Shown piece by piece: positions 21,251 to 31,934 of a stretch of 64,000 bases of DNA. Position 1 is the first letter of the stretch, and every line of letters begins with the position of its first letter. The stretch lies in the NCBI GenBank assembly GCA_001599815.1, contig BCIA01000002.1:6297626-6361625 (forward strand), given 5' to 3'. The translations under genes and the position numbers were made by a program. The notes under the pieces were generated by a model, which saw nothing but the letters and a program-made list of their open reading frames with translations, was not told the origin of the DNA and did not search any database. Source of the stretch: Furcasterigmium furcatum (taxonomy: Eukaryota > Ascomycota > Sordariomycetes > Glomerellales > Plectosphaerellaceae).

Positions 21251-22147
21251 TCACGTCGTCTTCTGAGCCTTCTCCCTCGCAGCCTTCATCTGCTGATCCT
21301 CTTCCTCCGTCTTCGGGACCTTGACAATCATGGGCACAGTCGCCGAGTTCAGCTTCCTCAGACCCTATCACGAAAGTCAGCCATAGGCATTCACGGTCTA
21401 CAGCCAAATCGGCTCCTCACTTCAAAGGGCCACCACCACGCAACGGCGCAAAAGGCCGTCACACCCGTCTGGCGCATCACACCCGCCAGCGCCATGGCGC
21501 CCTCCCAGTAGGAACCTCGCACCGCTGAACGTACCTCTGCCAACGCCCCCTGGGGGATCTTGTTGTTCCACCGGTCCTCGACCCGGACGATCTTGCCGTC
21601 GTGGCCGGTCGTGATGCTCACCACGCTCTTCATCGTCTGCTCGAGCCCGAGACCCTTGAGCGTGTAGCTGTTCTCCAGCTCCAGCTCGATCGGGTTGCCG
21701 GACGACATGACCGTGTGCGACTTGATGGCGATGGGGTTGAAGAGGGCCGGCAGGCCGTACCACTGCGGGAGGTACCGGTCGAAGCCCACGGCCGTGGTGA
21801 TGGGGTCCTGGAAGGTGGCGTCCTTGGCCCAGAGGGAAAAGTGCTTCAGGGTTGGGTTTCCGTCGAAGAGCTGCCGATCATGTCAGTTATTGTGGTATGG
21901 CCATATTCAAAGTGTGGCTTACATCGAGTACACTGCCGACGAGCATTTTCTGACGCTCATCGAGCGAGACACCGGGTTTCTCATTAATCTGGGTATTCTT
22001 GATACCGATGGACTCGAAGGTTGCTGATGTTTCGGAAACGGCAGCAGGGGGCATGTTGCTCGACATTTTTGCTGTAAAGGACCTGGTAACTGGACGTGAG
22101 GCAAGCTGCTTGGCGATGTGGATGTTGGAGGGGAAGTTGATTCTCAT
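21251..22147 (-). CDS. NTF2/SnoaL-like domain protein, possibly mitochondrial
   Basis: Three exons (22147-21923, 21870-21421, 21364-21251) give 262 residues; introns of 52 and 56 nt keep frame. The first ATG opens an Arg/Ser-rich, acid-free stretch (FPSNIHIAKQLASRPVTRSF) that could be a mitochondrial presequence; starting at the ATG at 22066 would give a cytosolic form. The core runs LFDGNPTLKHFSLWAKDATF to RVEDRWNNKIP, the cone-shaped SnoaL/NTF2-like fold (similar to DUF2358 proteins), followed by a hydrophobic segment (MALAGVMRQTGVTAFCAVAW) and a basic tail. Function in fungi is not established. Exon 1 holds one copy of a 31-nt sequence found inverted 1.3 kb away. Confidence 0.82.
21965..21995 (+). 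repeat. 31-nt duplicated sequence, copy A
   Basis: Identical over 31 bases to the reverse complement of 23336-23366. It lies in exon 1 of the SnoaL-like gene, where the minus strand codes TQINEKPGVS. Flanks are unrelated. Confidence 0.95.
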
Positions 22148-23324
22148 GAACGCGACTGAATTAGTGAGATGTCTTCTACAGATGGAAGTTCCGAGGTCCA
22201 ACAGGGCAGCAAGTCAAGGTCTCAGGTCGGTATTTAGGAGATGACCCTCGAAGCGCCACCACTATGTCCAGCATCCCTGACGTCACGACTTTTCTAACGC
22301 TTGTGCAGCTTCAACTGATGACAAAGACGATAAATCTGGTGTTTCCCTAGAATTGAAATCAATATTCCTTCGCCTAAAAAGGGGCCTCAATTCTACCTGA
22401 AACTGGGAATTCTGTGGCTTAAGTATATTCGACTGTATCTTTAATTTTATCCCAAACTTTTGGCGCCTGCCTCCAGCAAAGTTGACTTGATATGACCTCG
22501 GACCAAAGTAGTGCGGGACACGGCAGGATGACATACACAACGGTCCGAGTGGTAGCCACCTCAGAACTGGGGGCTTCTTGAAACTATCCGGAGTTCAATT
22601 CAAGCAAGATACCGTACCTAATCAAAGTCAGGAACCCAATGCGGCATTCCGATGCGATGCCTGCAACTCGATTCTCTGGCCCGAATCATCCCTAGAACTC
22701 TTTTTCTTTCTCTTTGGATTCTTCCTCACGGACAGCAGACTAGCCCCTACACCTCTTTTTGATCTCCTAGAGTACTTCCACCCCCTGTTGGCAAGTGCCG
22801 AGGAGCTGTGTATATGAACTCGCTCAGATCGCCGTCTGGCTCAATTATACGCCCGTGTGCCGCATTTAATGCTTCCTTCGTCAACATGTTAGCATCCGAT
22901 GTCCGCGAGAGGCACTAAAAAACGTGACCTACCTGAGCTCTGACCTGTTTTTCACCGGCCGACGACATGTTGGGCAGACGAGGAGGGACTGATCCTCGGT
23001 GGACGTTTCCACATGATTGTACACGTTCGGCACTCCCTTGGGACCTAGGCTAAAGGGAACCCCCCCGGGAAAGCTTCAGGGAATGATCAATCTCCGTGCC
23101 TTCTCAGGTATTCACTGTCGCCTTTCTCACTGTCGCCTTTCTCACTGTCGCCTTTCAAGTTTATGGGACCCCAGGGGTCAGAATCAAGGGAAAAAGGGGG
23201 TCTGATGCTGTGACCCCCGAGACTCGGCAAATTCAATGCCGTCGATAGTCTCGTCCCTTTTGATACGAGTTTGACATTCCCGGGGCATCCTGGTGAGGGG
23301 TTGGACGATTGCCATGGACCTTTT
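22148..23324. other. Intergenic region upstream of the SnoaL-like gene
   Basis: 1.2 kb without a supported gene. It holds the SnoaL-gene promoter, an AT-richer part (22300-22460), a 15-bp triplicate at 23112 and the 3' region of the C2H2 gene. Confidence 0.5.
23112..23156. repeat. 15-bp tandem repeat, three exact copies
   Basis: TCACTGTCGCCTTTC three times without mismatch in non-coding DNA. Confidence 0.95.
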
Positions 23325-25624
23325 CTATGTCTTGCTACCCAGATTAATGAGAAACCCGGTGTCTCGGACGTCAGCGTGCTCTTCGCTCATATGGAGATCC
23401 AACTCCACTTCGGTAAGAAAGCCGAAGACGTGGTTACTACACCAGACCAGTGGACATTTCCAGCAAAAAGGGTCGGAGTTGAACGGATCAGCCGCCAAGG
23501 ATTCGCCGGGAGCGTTTCCTGCAAAACCCCTGTCATCTTCCCTGACTCTCTGGGGCTCCCGTACCCCCTGTGGCATGGAAACCTTCACGGCCGCATCATC
23601 AGCCTCGGCCACATCAAGTCTATGTATGGGTTAGCAACCCACCGGTCCAAAGGCACTTCAGACTCACGCTGCTTGCCGGTTCTGCAACAGTCGCTTCTGT
23701 TGCCTCAATTCCTTTACTTCCTGCTCGTCGGTGGACTGTGAGATCAGCTGGTCGATGTTTGCCAGGCTACGTTCCATAGATATCTGGAAGAGAGTTTGTT
23801 GCGTCTTCTGCGACTGGGCAGGCAGCATCAGCTGCTGATGAAGATCTCCCGTGCGCTCATGCTCGAGAGCAATTTGATCAATGATGTCTTGGAATCCCGT
23901 GAACTCGTGCTGTGTCGCATCTCCATTAGCCACCCGCTTCATAAGCCTACGTAGCTGCGGATCCTTCGAAGCGTTCTCTGCAAGTTTCTTGATGACGGAA
24001 TCGTTATGAGAAGGCTTCGCCGCGGCGCCCGCAACATGCTTCGATGCCTGGGTCTGCGTGGTGGGCAGATGATTGGCAGCTTTGCCTTTCATCAGAGTCA
24101 ATTGCTCAGGCATACCGACTGCGACGGATTGGGGCGCGCCGTCAGAACCTGCTCCGACTTCACGATGGTCGTCTTCATCGCTCTCATCTTCGAACCCGCC
24201 ATCAGAGTCTTCACCGGCCGGAAGTGCCGCGAGGGAGACCTCCTCAACGTGGGTGGCCAGGTGCTGGACAATGGCCATCTTGCCATCACCTGTAGGTTCG
24301 CCGCACAACAAACAGTCGTGTGTTGTCCACTGGCCCTCGAGGCCATGACCGATGGCCATGTGCTGCACCCAGACTTCCCTGGAGGTGAAGGGCTCTCCGC
24401 CTTGGTCGCAGGCTGGGTCGAGACACACCCAGGGTCGTAGGTCCTGATACAAATGCTTCCTAATTGATCGCAGTCAGAGAAATGAAACGCAGAGGTGGAT
24501 AGTAGCCGAGATACGCACTTCCATGCTTTGTTTGATCTGATACTCAGAACCCGGCCGCATGCCAGACAATCAAATGGCTGGCCTGCCTTAGCACGATCAG
24601 GTAGCCGCGGAATGCGGACGATATGACCACCGTCTTGTCCATAATGCATGACTGTCTCGGCATAACTGCTCCGCGTGGCAATAGACGGACCGAGCCCGGA
24701 GTCGAACTTTGAGCGGCTGGCAACGTCGTCTGCGGTGGCATCGCCAAGGAGCCCTTTTTCCTCGGCCGTGGCCGCCTTTCGCCGCTGCTCCTGCATCCTC
24801 TGGAACCGGGCCAGATTGGCTTTTCCGAGTCTTTCGACCAAACTGTGATGAGCTTTGGGAAAGCGTCGCGAGATGCGGTCACCGTAAACCTGGTACGGGC
24901 TCCAATGAATGAGGGTCGCCGCTTCGAGATCTCGGACCACGCTTTTCCCCTTGTCCTGAGTTGCCGGTGTGGGCAGCTCAATCAAGGGACTGAGATCCAG
25001 CAGACACTGGACATCATTCGTCAGATCTTTCAGCATTTCGTCGAGGCCTCGCCGTGGTGATGTGGATGGTGTGTCGCTTGCATCGTCGGAGTCTCCGTCA
25101 CTGTCGTCGCTGTCGTCGTCTGCGTGTTCTCTTTGGCCTTCCTCTAGTATCTCCTTCGCTTCTCCAGAGACCGCTCTCAGAGATGAGACCTGAGCACTGA
25201 ATGCGTCATCAAGATCCAGGGCCGGCACGAGCTCTATCGGCCGACAGGTCAGTCGCCAGAACATGGGCAAGGGAAGTCGAGACTTACGCTCTGTCACCAG
25301 GTCGCACACACTCGCAAGGAGCTGATACGCCAGTTTCCGCAATACCCATGATGCATCCAGTGGCTGGTCGAGCCCTCCAATGTGAATATTGTAACCGTCA
25401 ATCCAGAGAATGAAGGCGTTGCAGCTCCTCTTGTAGCTTCTGATCACGCTCCTGGGCAGGTCTCTTCGGGCAGCGAGGGGTTTGACCAGGGCGTTCAGTG
25501 TCTCCATGCACTCCAAACACAACCTGCTGGCTACGCTCTTCGTCTGAGCATCAGAGACCGATGTGTGCCATCCCTGAATCCGACTTTGGGCGAGGCGATC
25601 GCCGCACTCGGCCGCTTCCGCCAT
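23325..25624 (-). CDS. C2H2 zinc-finger protein of the fungal acuF-like family
   Basis: Proposed exons: 25624-25288, 25233-24519, 24459-23664 and a fourth from 23619 to 23325. The first three give 615 residues if the frame stops at 23664. That TGA lies inside a good GTGAGT donor (branch TTGCTAACC, acceptor CATAG), and splicing adds about 98 residues with a C-terminal finger-like CWKCPLVWCSNHVF..HMSEEH. The N-terminal 110 residues are helical; an Asp/Ser-rich acidic stretch follows. Zinc-finger-like segments come at DCLACGRVL..KAWKKHLYQDLRPWVCLDPACDQ and HDCLLCGEP; the later part is coiled-coil-like. The pattern matches fungal proteins annotated 'C2H2 / oxidoreductase acuF-like', whose function is unknown and which are not oxidoreductases by sequence. 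The last 15 residues derive from the 31-nt duplication. Confidence 0.8.
23336..23366 (-). repeat. 31-nt duplicated sequence, copy B (inverted)
   Basis: Reverse complement of 21965-21995 over all 31 bases. It lies at the 3' end of the C2H2 gene and, in the proposed last exon, codes RDTGFLINLG. Confidence 0.95.
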
Positions 25625-26084
25625 GGTGGCGTGTTGCGAACGAAACCGACTCAATCACGGCTCAGACGGCGGTAGCGAAGAGCACGCTCATGACAGTCGA
25701 AATGTGTATGAACCTGGATTTTTGATCAATAATGCTTTTGTGAGGGCATTCGGCGAGGCGTGGCAGCCCGGCGAGCAGCTCGCGTTGCTGTCGTCGCAAA
25801 ACGGTGATGAGGAGAAGAACCTGATGATGAGGGAGCCTGACGAGGTGCCTCAGTCGCTCCGCCACCCTCGCCATTGGATTCCTGGCACGAAGCCAATCAG
25901 AGAGGGGTATGCATGAATGGCGGCACATCAGGGCGGTAAACCAGAATGGGAGGGAGGGAGCTCGGCGGAGCCAGAGCCTGATCTTGGCTGCAACGCTCGT
26001 GGCCCGACCTCCCCTCGGCCATGACGAGCACCGTGATTTCCCTCCAGCATCTCTCCATGGTTCCTCAAAGCTGCGAGAGTCGAC
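25625..26084. promoter_or_regulatory. Shared divergent promoter, 460 bp
   Basis: It separates the start codons of the C2H2 gene (-) and the DUF7580-like gene (+). No convincing coding sequence lies between, so the two accessory genes probably share regulatory DNA. No specific site is identified. Confidence 0.45.
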
Positions 26085-27997
26085 ATGGCCGCCGAGTTGG
26101 CTCTCGGTGCCCTAGGCGTTGTTCCACTGGGCCTGCTGGTCTTCAAAGCCCACAAATCAGCCAAGCAGAAGCTCAAGACATTTAAGGAATACGACGACGA
26201 GGCTGCACGCATGCAGAAGGAGTTCAATATCCAGCGTCAATTCTTCAAGAACGAGTGGATGCTTCTACTCAAGCTTGTCATCCACGATGCCGATGTTCGA
26301 TCCAGCATGAGCAGCGACTTCAGCCACGAGAACTGGTCCGACCACGGGCTGAATCGGCAACTGCGAGTGGTCCTCGACCAGAACTACGAGACGTGCCGCT
26401 CTATCTTCGGGGACGTTTGTACGGCGTCTCGCAACTTGGAACTGGAGCTTGAGCGACTCATGTCGCCGGTTGAGGCGCAGGACGAGGTATGGCAACGGCG
26501 CGGACGAACTTCCGGGATCGATTTATTGACCGGTTTAATCAGACAGTACGAGAGAAGCACACCCTCCGCAAACTTCGAAGAGTTCAAGACGGCCTCAGAG
26601 TCTTGCGGCACAGCAAGGGATTCACCACGTCGATCGAGAGTTTGAAGAGCGCCATCAGCCAACTGATAGCACTACGAGGCCAGCTCGAAAAGCTTGCTGA
26701 GCCGGAGAAGAGAAACAAAAGCCAGGGCCTGACTCGGTCGGCGGCAATGTCGGACTGCCTCCGGACTTGGTCGCAATGTATGCAGACACGCAAGGCCTCG
26801 GCGACGTTGCATGCTGCCCTGGCGGAGGTGTGGAACTGCGGCAAAGCCGACCACAGCAAGCATCTCTTCAAGCTCTTCGTGGAGACTGGCGAGATCCGAG
26901 ACGAGGTACAGATGAGGCTCGCCATTATCTACGACTGCCGAACACAACTTGAGATACGGTCCAGCCTGGCGCACCTGGAAGTTCGGTCCAAGGACGTGAC
27001 ATGGGCAGAGCCCCTCAATTCGACGGTGGCCGATGCGGACGAGTCGGTACCGAGGCCTGTCAAGCGTCTGAAGGTTGTCAGATTCGCGGAAACGAGCATC
27101 TCCGCGTCCATCACCCACAACGTACACCAAGACCCCGGAAACGTGAAAGACAATACCGGCCCATTGGCGTCCTCTGACCTGAGATGCTCGCTGGATATCT
27201 GTTCGGACCTGACACGCACGTCGTCGCCCTCACCATCCCAGTCTTTATCGTCAGTAACCTCAACCCACGACTCCGCGTGTCTCGGGCACATCGAGGTGCG
27301 TTCGGAGCCGAGGTTCCGTCACACTTTCTACTCGGGATTCAGCGAGGCGCTCTACAGCAGTTCAACATCGGACCCATCGACAGTGAGCGACATGATCAGA
27401 GACATCCGCCGAGACCTCGTCGACCCGGTCGACAAGCTAAGGCTGGCTCGATCCGTGGCCATGGCGGTTTTGAAGCTCCACGCGACACCCTGGCTCGGTC
27501 AGGTCTGGCAGCTGCAGGACATGGCCATGTTCGTGGACGACGTCGAAGACCTCACAAAGTCGCTCGAGACACTACACGTCAACGTCGAATTCGCCAGATC
27601 GCGCGTTGACATGATGGAAGACGTCCGAGCCCTGAACGGCTGCCAGTCGAGTCACGACGAGAGGACAGACGAGGAGATCCGATGCAACATCAAGAACCGG
27701 CCACTGTACAGCCTCGGCGTGGCATTTCTCCAGATCGATCGATGGGCGAAGTTCGACCTAGGAGACGTCCTGGCCATTCGAAAGACGGCCGAGCTACCCT
27801 CGTCAGTATCGAAAAAGTTCCGGGATTTGACGCAGAGGTGTTTGGATTGTGATTTTGGGCGCGGACCGGGCACCAACCTGTCGAATCCAGCGCTGCAAAA
27901 AGCGGTGTGCAAGATTGTGGTGGGTGAATTGGACAACCTGATCTCGTTGGCTGAGGAGATGAACCTCGTTGAGCCGACGGATGATGACGTCTGGTGA
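26085..27997 (+). CDS. DUF7580-like fungal protein
   Basis: Two exons (26085-26486, 26543-27997) give 618 residues. The 56-nt intron (GTATGG, acceptor AATCAG) is inferred because the frame changes there and both sides look coding; another splice or a frameshift near 26.5 kb is possible. The N-terminus (ELALGALGVVPLGLLVFKAH) is a hydrophobic helix like the start of HeLo/prion-inhibition-type domains. Then come helical segments, a Ser-rich linker near 340-400, and a C-terminal half with a kinase-like ring: LRLARSVAMAVLKLHATPWL, LYSLGVAFLQIDRW and FRDLTQRCLDCDFG are the DUF7580 blocks. Catalytic kinase residues are not evident. Such proteins are expanded in filamentous fungi and suspected in nonself responses. 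Confidence 0.78.
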
Positions 27998-28426
27998 TCA
28001 CAAGGTGCGGATGGAGCGCGATGGGAGTTCGAGAACACGGGTAGATAGTCGGGAGGCATCTAGCAGCTCTCGAGTCGGGTTTCGGAGCAGGACCCGGAGG
28101 TCCGGCAACAGCGGGCCGGCCCCACCTCCGTGCCGGGTGGGGTGCTAGGCGGAGGCGCGAGAGCGAGCAACTGGTTCTCGGAGCACGACTGTATGATAAG
28201 AGAAGCCACGGAAACCCGTGGATGGGGTCGGGTGTTCGGTGTCTAGGTGGGGCTCAGAATAACCAAAAGCGAGAGCAAGCATTCTTGTAAAGCTTATGCC
28301 TAGGTACAATCTGGTAAGATACAGGAAAGTCCAACAGGATCCATGACGCCGTCTGTTCACCCTCGCTGGTCCACGCCAATTCCGCAACGCAGACCCGAGT
28401 ATTCTATCAACGAACCGTCATTCGAG
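27998..28426. other. Convergent intergenic region
   Basis: 3' regions of the DUF7580-like and LITAF genes. No gene seen. Confidence 0.45.
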
Positions 28427-28873
28427 TTAAAAGATATGGACCTCTGTCGCCGTGAGAACATGGAAAGTCGCCAATTTGGAGGAGCATCGGCAGCAGTAGT
28501 GCTCCGCGTCCTTGAACGCTCTCGTGACATAGGCAAAAGGTGTTCCGACGACGCCGCAGATGAAGAACAGGCCAGCCATGAGGCTGCCGAGATGTCAGCG
28601 GTCTATTCTCACGAAACAGAAAAAAAAGGAAAGGATTGGATTCATGGTCAGCACTGACTGGGTTCCGCTGGCAACCTTGAACTTGACGCGCGTGACGGAC
28701 GTCTTCCGACATTTCGGGCAGTCAACCACGCGGGGCCATCGCTGAAGGTCTTTGAGAGGGGTGAGGTTCGACAGTGACAGGTTATCGAGGGATAGGACCT
28801 CTGCCTCTGCATGGGAGGAGCCCTTGGACCAGGGCCGGCCTTCATGGTTGGAATCGGTGGTCGGATTGAACAT
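28427..28873 (-). CDS. LITAF-domain protein (PIG7/LITAF-like, zinc-binding membrane-associated)
   Basis: Two exons (28873-28659, 28583-28427) give 123 residues. The 75-nt intron starts GTCAGT, has a T8 tract and ends CTCGGCAG; splicing completes a His codon and restores the frame. The LITAF-like domain begins at about residue 61 with the N-terminal knuckle CPKCRKTSVTRVKFKVASG, then a hydrophobic hairpin (HLMAGLFFICGVVGTPFAYV) and the C-terminal knuckle HYCCRCSSKLATFHV, matching CxxC..HxCxxC. The hairpin lies in the membrane face and the two knuckles bind one zinc. In animals LITAF sits on endosomal and lysosomal membranes; fungal members are poorly studied. The only ATG in a good position is at 28873. 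Confidence 0.85.
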
Positions 28874-29705
28874 CGTGAGGCGAGGGACTTGCTGCGAGGT
28901 GGACGGTCGTGTTTGGAGAGTGAATTGATAAAAATTGGATTTCAAAAGCTGGTTGGGGATGGCCGGAATATGTACGCTCCATGTTAGGCACTTTCAGAGA
29001 GCCTTGTCTCACGTATTTCGTGATGGAAGCCGTTCGGTGAATAAGGTAAACGAGACCACCCGTCGATTGGGGTGTCTAGTGACAGCGCCAACGTTCACCG
29101 TAGCGTGCAAGTTGTGCGCCACGGGAATGCCTGATTCGCCCAAGGGTTCAGTCGGTGTCTACTTGCGGTAAGCGTCGTATTGCTCGGGTTGGAGTCGCGG
29201 GTACGGGCGACGCCTGGAACGTGCGCAACTTTCACGACTGAGATGACGTGCAGGCCGAGGGACTGCGCGAAAGCATTGCCGTCCTGCGCCGTGTTGTCCG
29301 CGCCGAGGCCGAGAGATGTTCGTCTCACCATGCCACAAGGCCGCCTTTGTCAGATGGAGTCCATGGCTTACGAGCCAACTGCTAACCACACTCACGTCAG
29401 CGCAGGGTTGTAGTCGTACCTCCACCAATGAAAATACTCGACATGTTACTTCGTAGGGGGGAGGATATTTTCTTTCAGACGAGGCAGGTATGAGAGCTGA
29501 GCCTTGAACACCCCGAGTGCGACCATCCAGGATCCATCGTAACTCCCGGGACACCCATGATGCATCCTTCTTGGTCAGCAATTCCTTGTCACTGCGTCAG
29601 CCTCGACCATGAGGAGACTATAAGACTGTGTTGGCCGCATTCATGTCAGATGGAACGAATCCGACTCCGAGTTCAAGTCTCTCGTTACTTACTCAGGGCA
29701 CTACG
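28874..29705. other. Divergent intergenic region with coding-like fragments
   Basis: Between the LITAF gene (-) and the PQQ-like gene (+). On the minus strand, 29460-29165 contains fragments that read like protein (YFHWWRYDYNPALT, then after a GTGAGT..AAAG intron-like gap, LGLGADNTAQDGNAF), but no start codon precedes them. Possibly a gene relic. Confidence 0.3.
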
Positions 29706-31583
29706 ATGGCGAAGACAGCTTCGATCCGGGCGTTGGCGCCTGTCTTTGTTTATGCAGTATCATGTGCTGCAGGAGTGTATGCTCACGACACTGACCGAGC
29801 ACAAGTTATTCTCGATTCGGCATCTGACGGACACGGTATTTTCGACTCGGCTGACAGTATAAAATTGGAGTCGGGCAACGGTGTCGACGTTCTCCAGATC
29901 CCAGACCAACAGCCCGAGCCTGGTCAGTGGCTGGGCTGGGGCGGTGCGGTCTACAACAACCGATGGGCGGCGTCGGACGCCATCGTCGACACGACCAACG
30001 CAGGTTCCCTGTCCCTTCATTGTCAGAAGAAGTACGACCCCGGCACGAGCGCGGCGGCGTTGGTCACGGACGGGGTGGCATATTTTCCCACGTGGAGCGG
30101 GTTGCTTGTAGCGCTCGACTACGAAAACTGCGAGGAGATTTGGCGGCGCAACATCTCGGAAATCGTCCTCAGATTCAAGCCCCTCAACCCGTTGCAGCAG
30201 CTATTTAGCCCGCCGGTCTCGCGCACGACGCCCGTGATCGAGGGAGACACGCTCTATGTCGGCACACTCGCTCACGCTCTGGTCCTCGCCATCAACAAGG
30301 AGGACGGCATGCTCATCGACAGCCTCCAAGTCTCGACGCACCCCTTCGCCTACCTAACACAGTCGCCCGTCTTCTATGACGGTAAGCTCCTCATCGGCTG
30401 TTCCAGCATCGAGTCGGGCCTGACGGGCCAGGTACCCGGCTACGTGTTTACTTTTGCTGGGAGCATGAACGCCGTCACCCTCAGACACGGACGTCTCGCG
30501 CTCCTCTGGACCACGCCGACCATCCCCCCGGACCTCAAACGGAGGAACCTCACGGGAGCGGCCATCTGGGGCTCGCAGCCGTCCATAGACCCCGTCCGCC
30601 GCCAGGTCTTCGTCGGCTCGGGCAACCTGTACGACGTGCCCGAGGAGCTCGAAGAGTGCCAGAAGAAAACGCAAAACCTCACCGTCGTACTGGAAGGACT
30701 GACGGCCGACCCGTGCCTCCCTCGCCACGTCAACTTCGACTCGATTCTCGCATTCGATCTCGACACGGGGCGCATCAACTGGGCCCACGTCTTCAGCCCG
30801 CTCGACGCCTGGAACGCTGCCTGCGTCGACGGTCTCCTGGGCCCGCCCGTCCCAGGCACGGCGGAAGCGTGTCCCGAGCACCCCGGCCCGGACGCGGATT
30901 TCGGCATGGCGCCGGCGTTCGTGCTAGGGTCGGCGAACACGCCCGGGGGCATCGACGTGGTGGTCGTGGGCCAGAAGAGTGGCAACCTGTACGCGCTGTC
31001 CGCGCAGAGCGGCACGACAATGTGGGCCGTGATGCCTGGTCCGGGTGGCCTCGAGGGCGGACTCACGTGGGGCATCGCCGTCGATGACGCCTCCGTTTAC
31101 TACGTCGCGGCGAACAGCATGCGGGTGAACTACACGCTGCCGCTGTCCGGCGGGAAGAAGGTCATTTCCAACAGCGCCTACGGGGCCGCGAGCCTCAAAA
31201 CGGGCGAGATCCTGTGGCAGACGCCCGCGCCGGGGAACATGACGAGTTTTGTCGCGCCGGCCGTCGCCAACGACGTGGTGCTGGTTGGTTCGACGGGGTC
31301 GTACGATCCCACTTCGTTCTTTCCCCAGGGCCCGGGGAAGTTCAACGTGTTGGACAAGACGACGGGGAAGATTCTGAAGGACCACTGGCTGGACGCTACT
31401 TTCCACGGAGCTCCGGCCGCTGTTCACGAGTTCGTCTTCTTGGGGACGGGCTACGGAGGCGTCCATCCCCGCGAGGCTGGCTCGTTTCAGGTCTGGAAGG
31501 TTGAGCAGAGTGCTGCGTCGGGAGAAGTGCAGGGTGGAAGAGAGACGGCGGAATTGGAACTGGGGTTGGAACCGGAACTTTAG
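29706..31583 (+). CDS. Secreted PQQ-type beta-propeller protein
   Basis: Intronless, 625 residues from the ATG at 29706, chosen because it opens a signal peptide (IRALAPVFVYAVSCAAGVYA); an upstream in-frame ATG at 29628 would bury it. The mature protein is built of propeller blades with the quinoprotein alcohol-dehydrogenase-like signature, for example GVAYFPTWSGLLVALDYENC, GDTLYVGTLAHALVLAINKE, VVGQKSGNLYALSAQSGTTM and VDDASVYYVAAN. Several Asn-x-Ser/Thr sites and paired cysteines fit secretion. Whether it binds PQQ cannot be judged; the adjacent-Cys ring and Ca-binding residues of methanol dehydrogenase are not evident. Fungal members are usually labelled PQQ-dependent or polyvinyl-alcohol-dehydrogenase-like. 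Role inferred as extracellular oxidation or binding. Confidence 0.83.
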   Translation: MAKTASIRALAPVFVYAVSCAAGVYAHDTDRAQVILDSASDGHGIFDSADSIKLESGNGVDVLQIPDQQPEPGQWLGWGGAVYNNRWAASDAIVDTTNAGSLSLHCQKKYDPGTSAAALVTDGVAYFPTWSGLLVALDYENCEEIWRRNISEIVLRFKPLNPLQQLFSPPVSRTTPVIEGDTLYVGTLAHALVLAINKEDGMLIDSLQVSTHPFAYLTQSPVFYDGKLLIGCSSIESGLTGQVPGYVFTFAGSMNAVTLRHGRLALLWTTPTIPPDLKRRNLTGAAIWGSQPSIDPVRRQVFVGSGNLYDVPEELEECQKKTQNLTVVLEGLTADPCLPRHVNFDSILAFDLDTGRINWAHVFSPLDAWNAACVDGLLGPPVPGTAEACPEHPGPDADFGMAPAFVLGSANTPGGIDVVVVGQKSGNLYALSAQSGTTMWAVMPGPGGLEGGLTWGIAVDDASVYYVAANSMRVNYTLPLSGGKKVISNSAYGAASLKTGEILWQTPAPGNMTSFVAPAVANDVVLVGSTGSYDPTSFFPQGPGKFNVLDKTTGKILKDHWLDATFHGAPAAVHEFVFLGTGYGGVHPREAGSFQVWKVEQSAASGEVQGGRETAELELGLEPEL

Positions 31584-31934
31584 GCGTGCAAGGCCTCGTC
31601 TCAAAGCCACTGTCTCGTAGTGTATGAGAAACAGACAGATAGTTTCCGGAGCTGAGGTTATTGCTTATTCGACTGCTTTGCACTTTTGTACGGAGAAATG
31701 GATTCGGTAGAAGGCACCCTAGACACAAGCTCGCATACATTGAGGGCGTAACAGAACGTGGCCGCTCCTACATGTCACCCTAGAATCCCAGGTTCAACCC
31801 GTTATCCAATTCACATACATATGATCGACTTGCACAAAAGAAGTAATAGGTATTTATCCATTTGCAAATTTCTTTATAACTCTTCTACTCAAGGACGCGA
31901 AGGTCTATCCAACTATCCGACGTAACATTTGGCG
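31584..31934. other. Convergent intergenic region, AT-rich
   Basis: Contains the 3' end of the PQQ-like gene; AT-rich from 31800 to 31900. No gene seen. Confidence 0.4.

Noticed and set aside
23112..23156. Possible CRISPR-like array
   Set aside because: Direct tandem copies without spacers in a eukaryotic genome; a simple tandem repeat.
26480..26545. Apparent frameshift in the DUF7580-like gene
   Set aside because: A 56-nt intron with acceptable splice sites explains it, though RNA evidence is missing.
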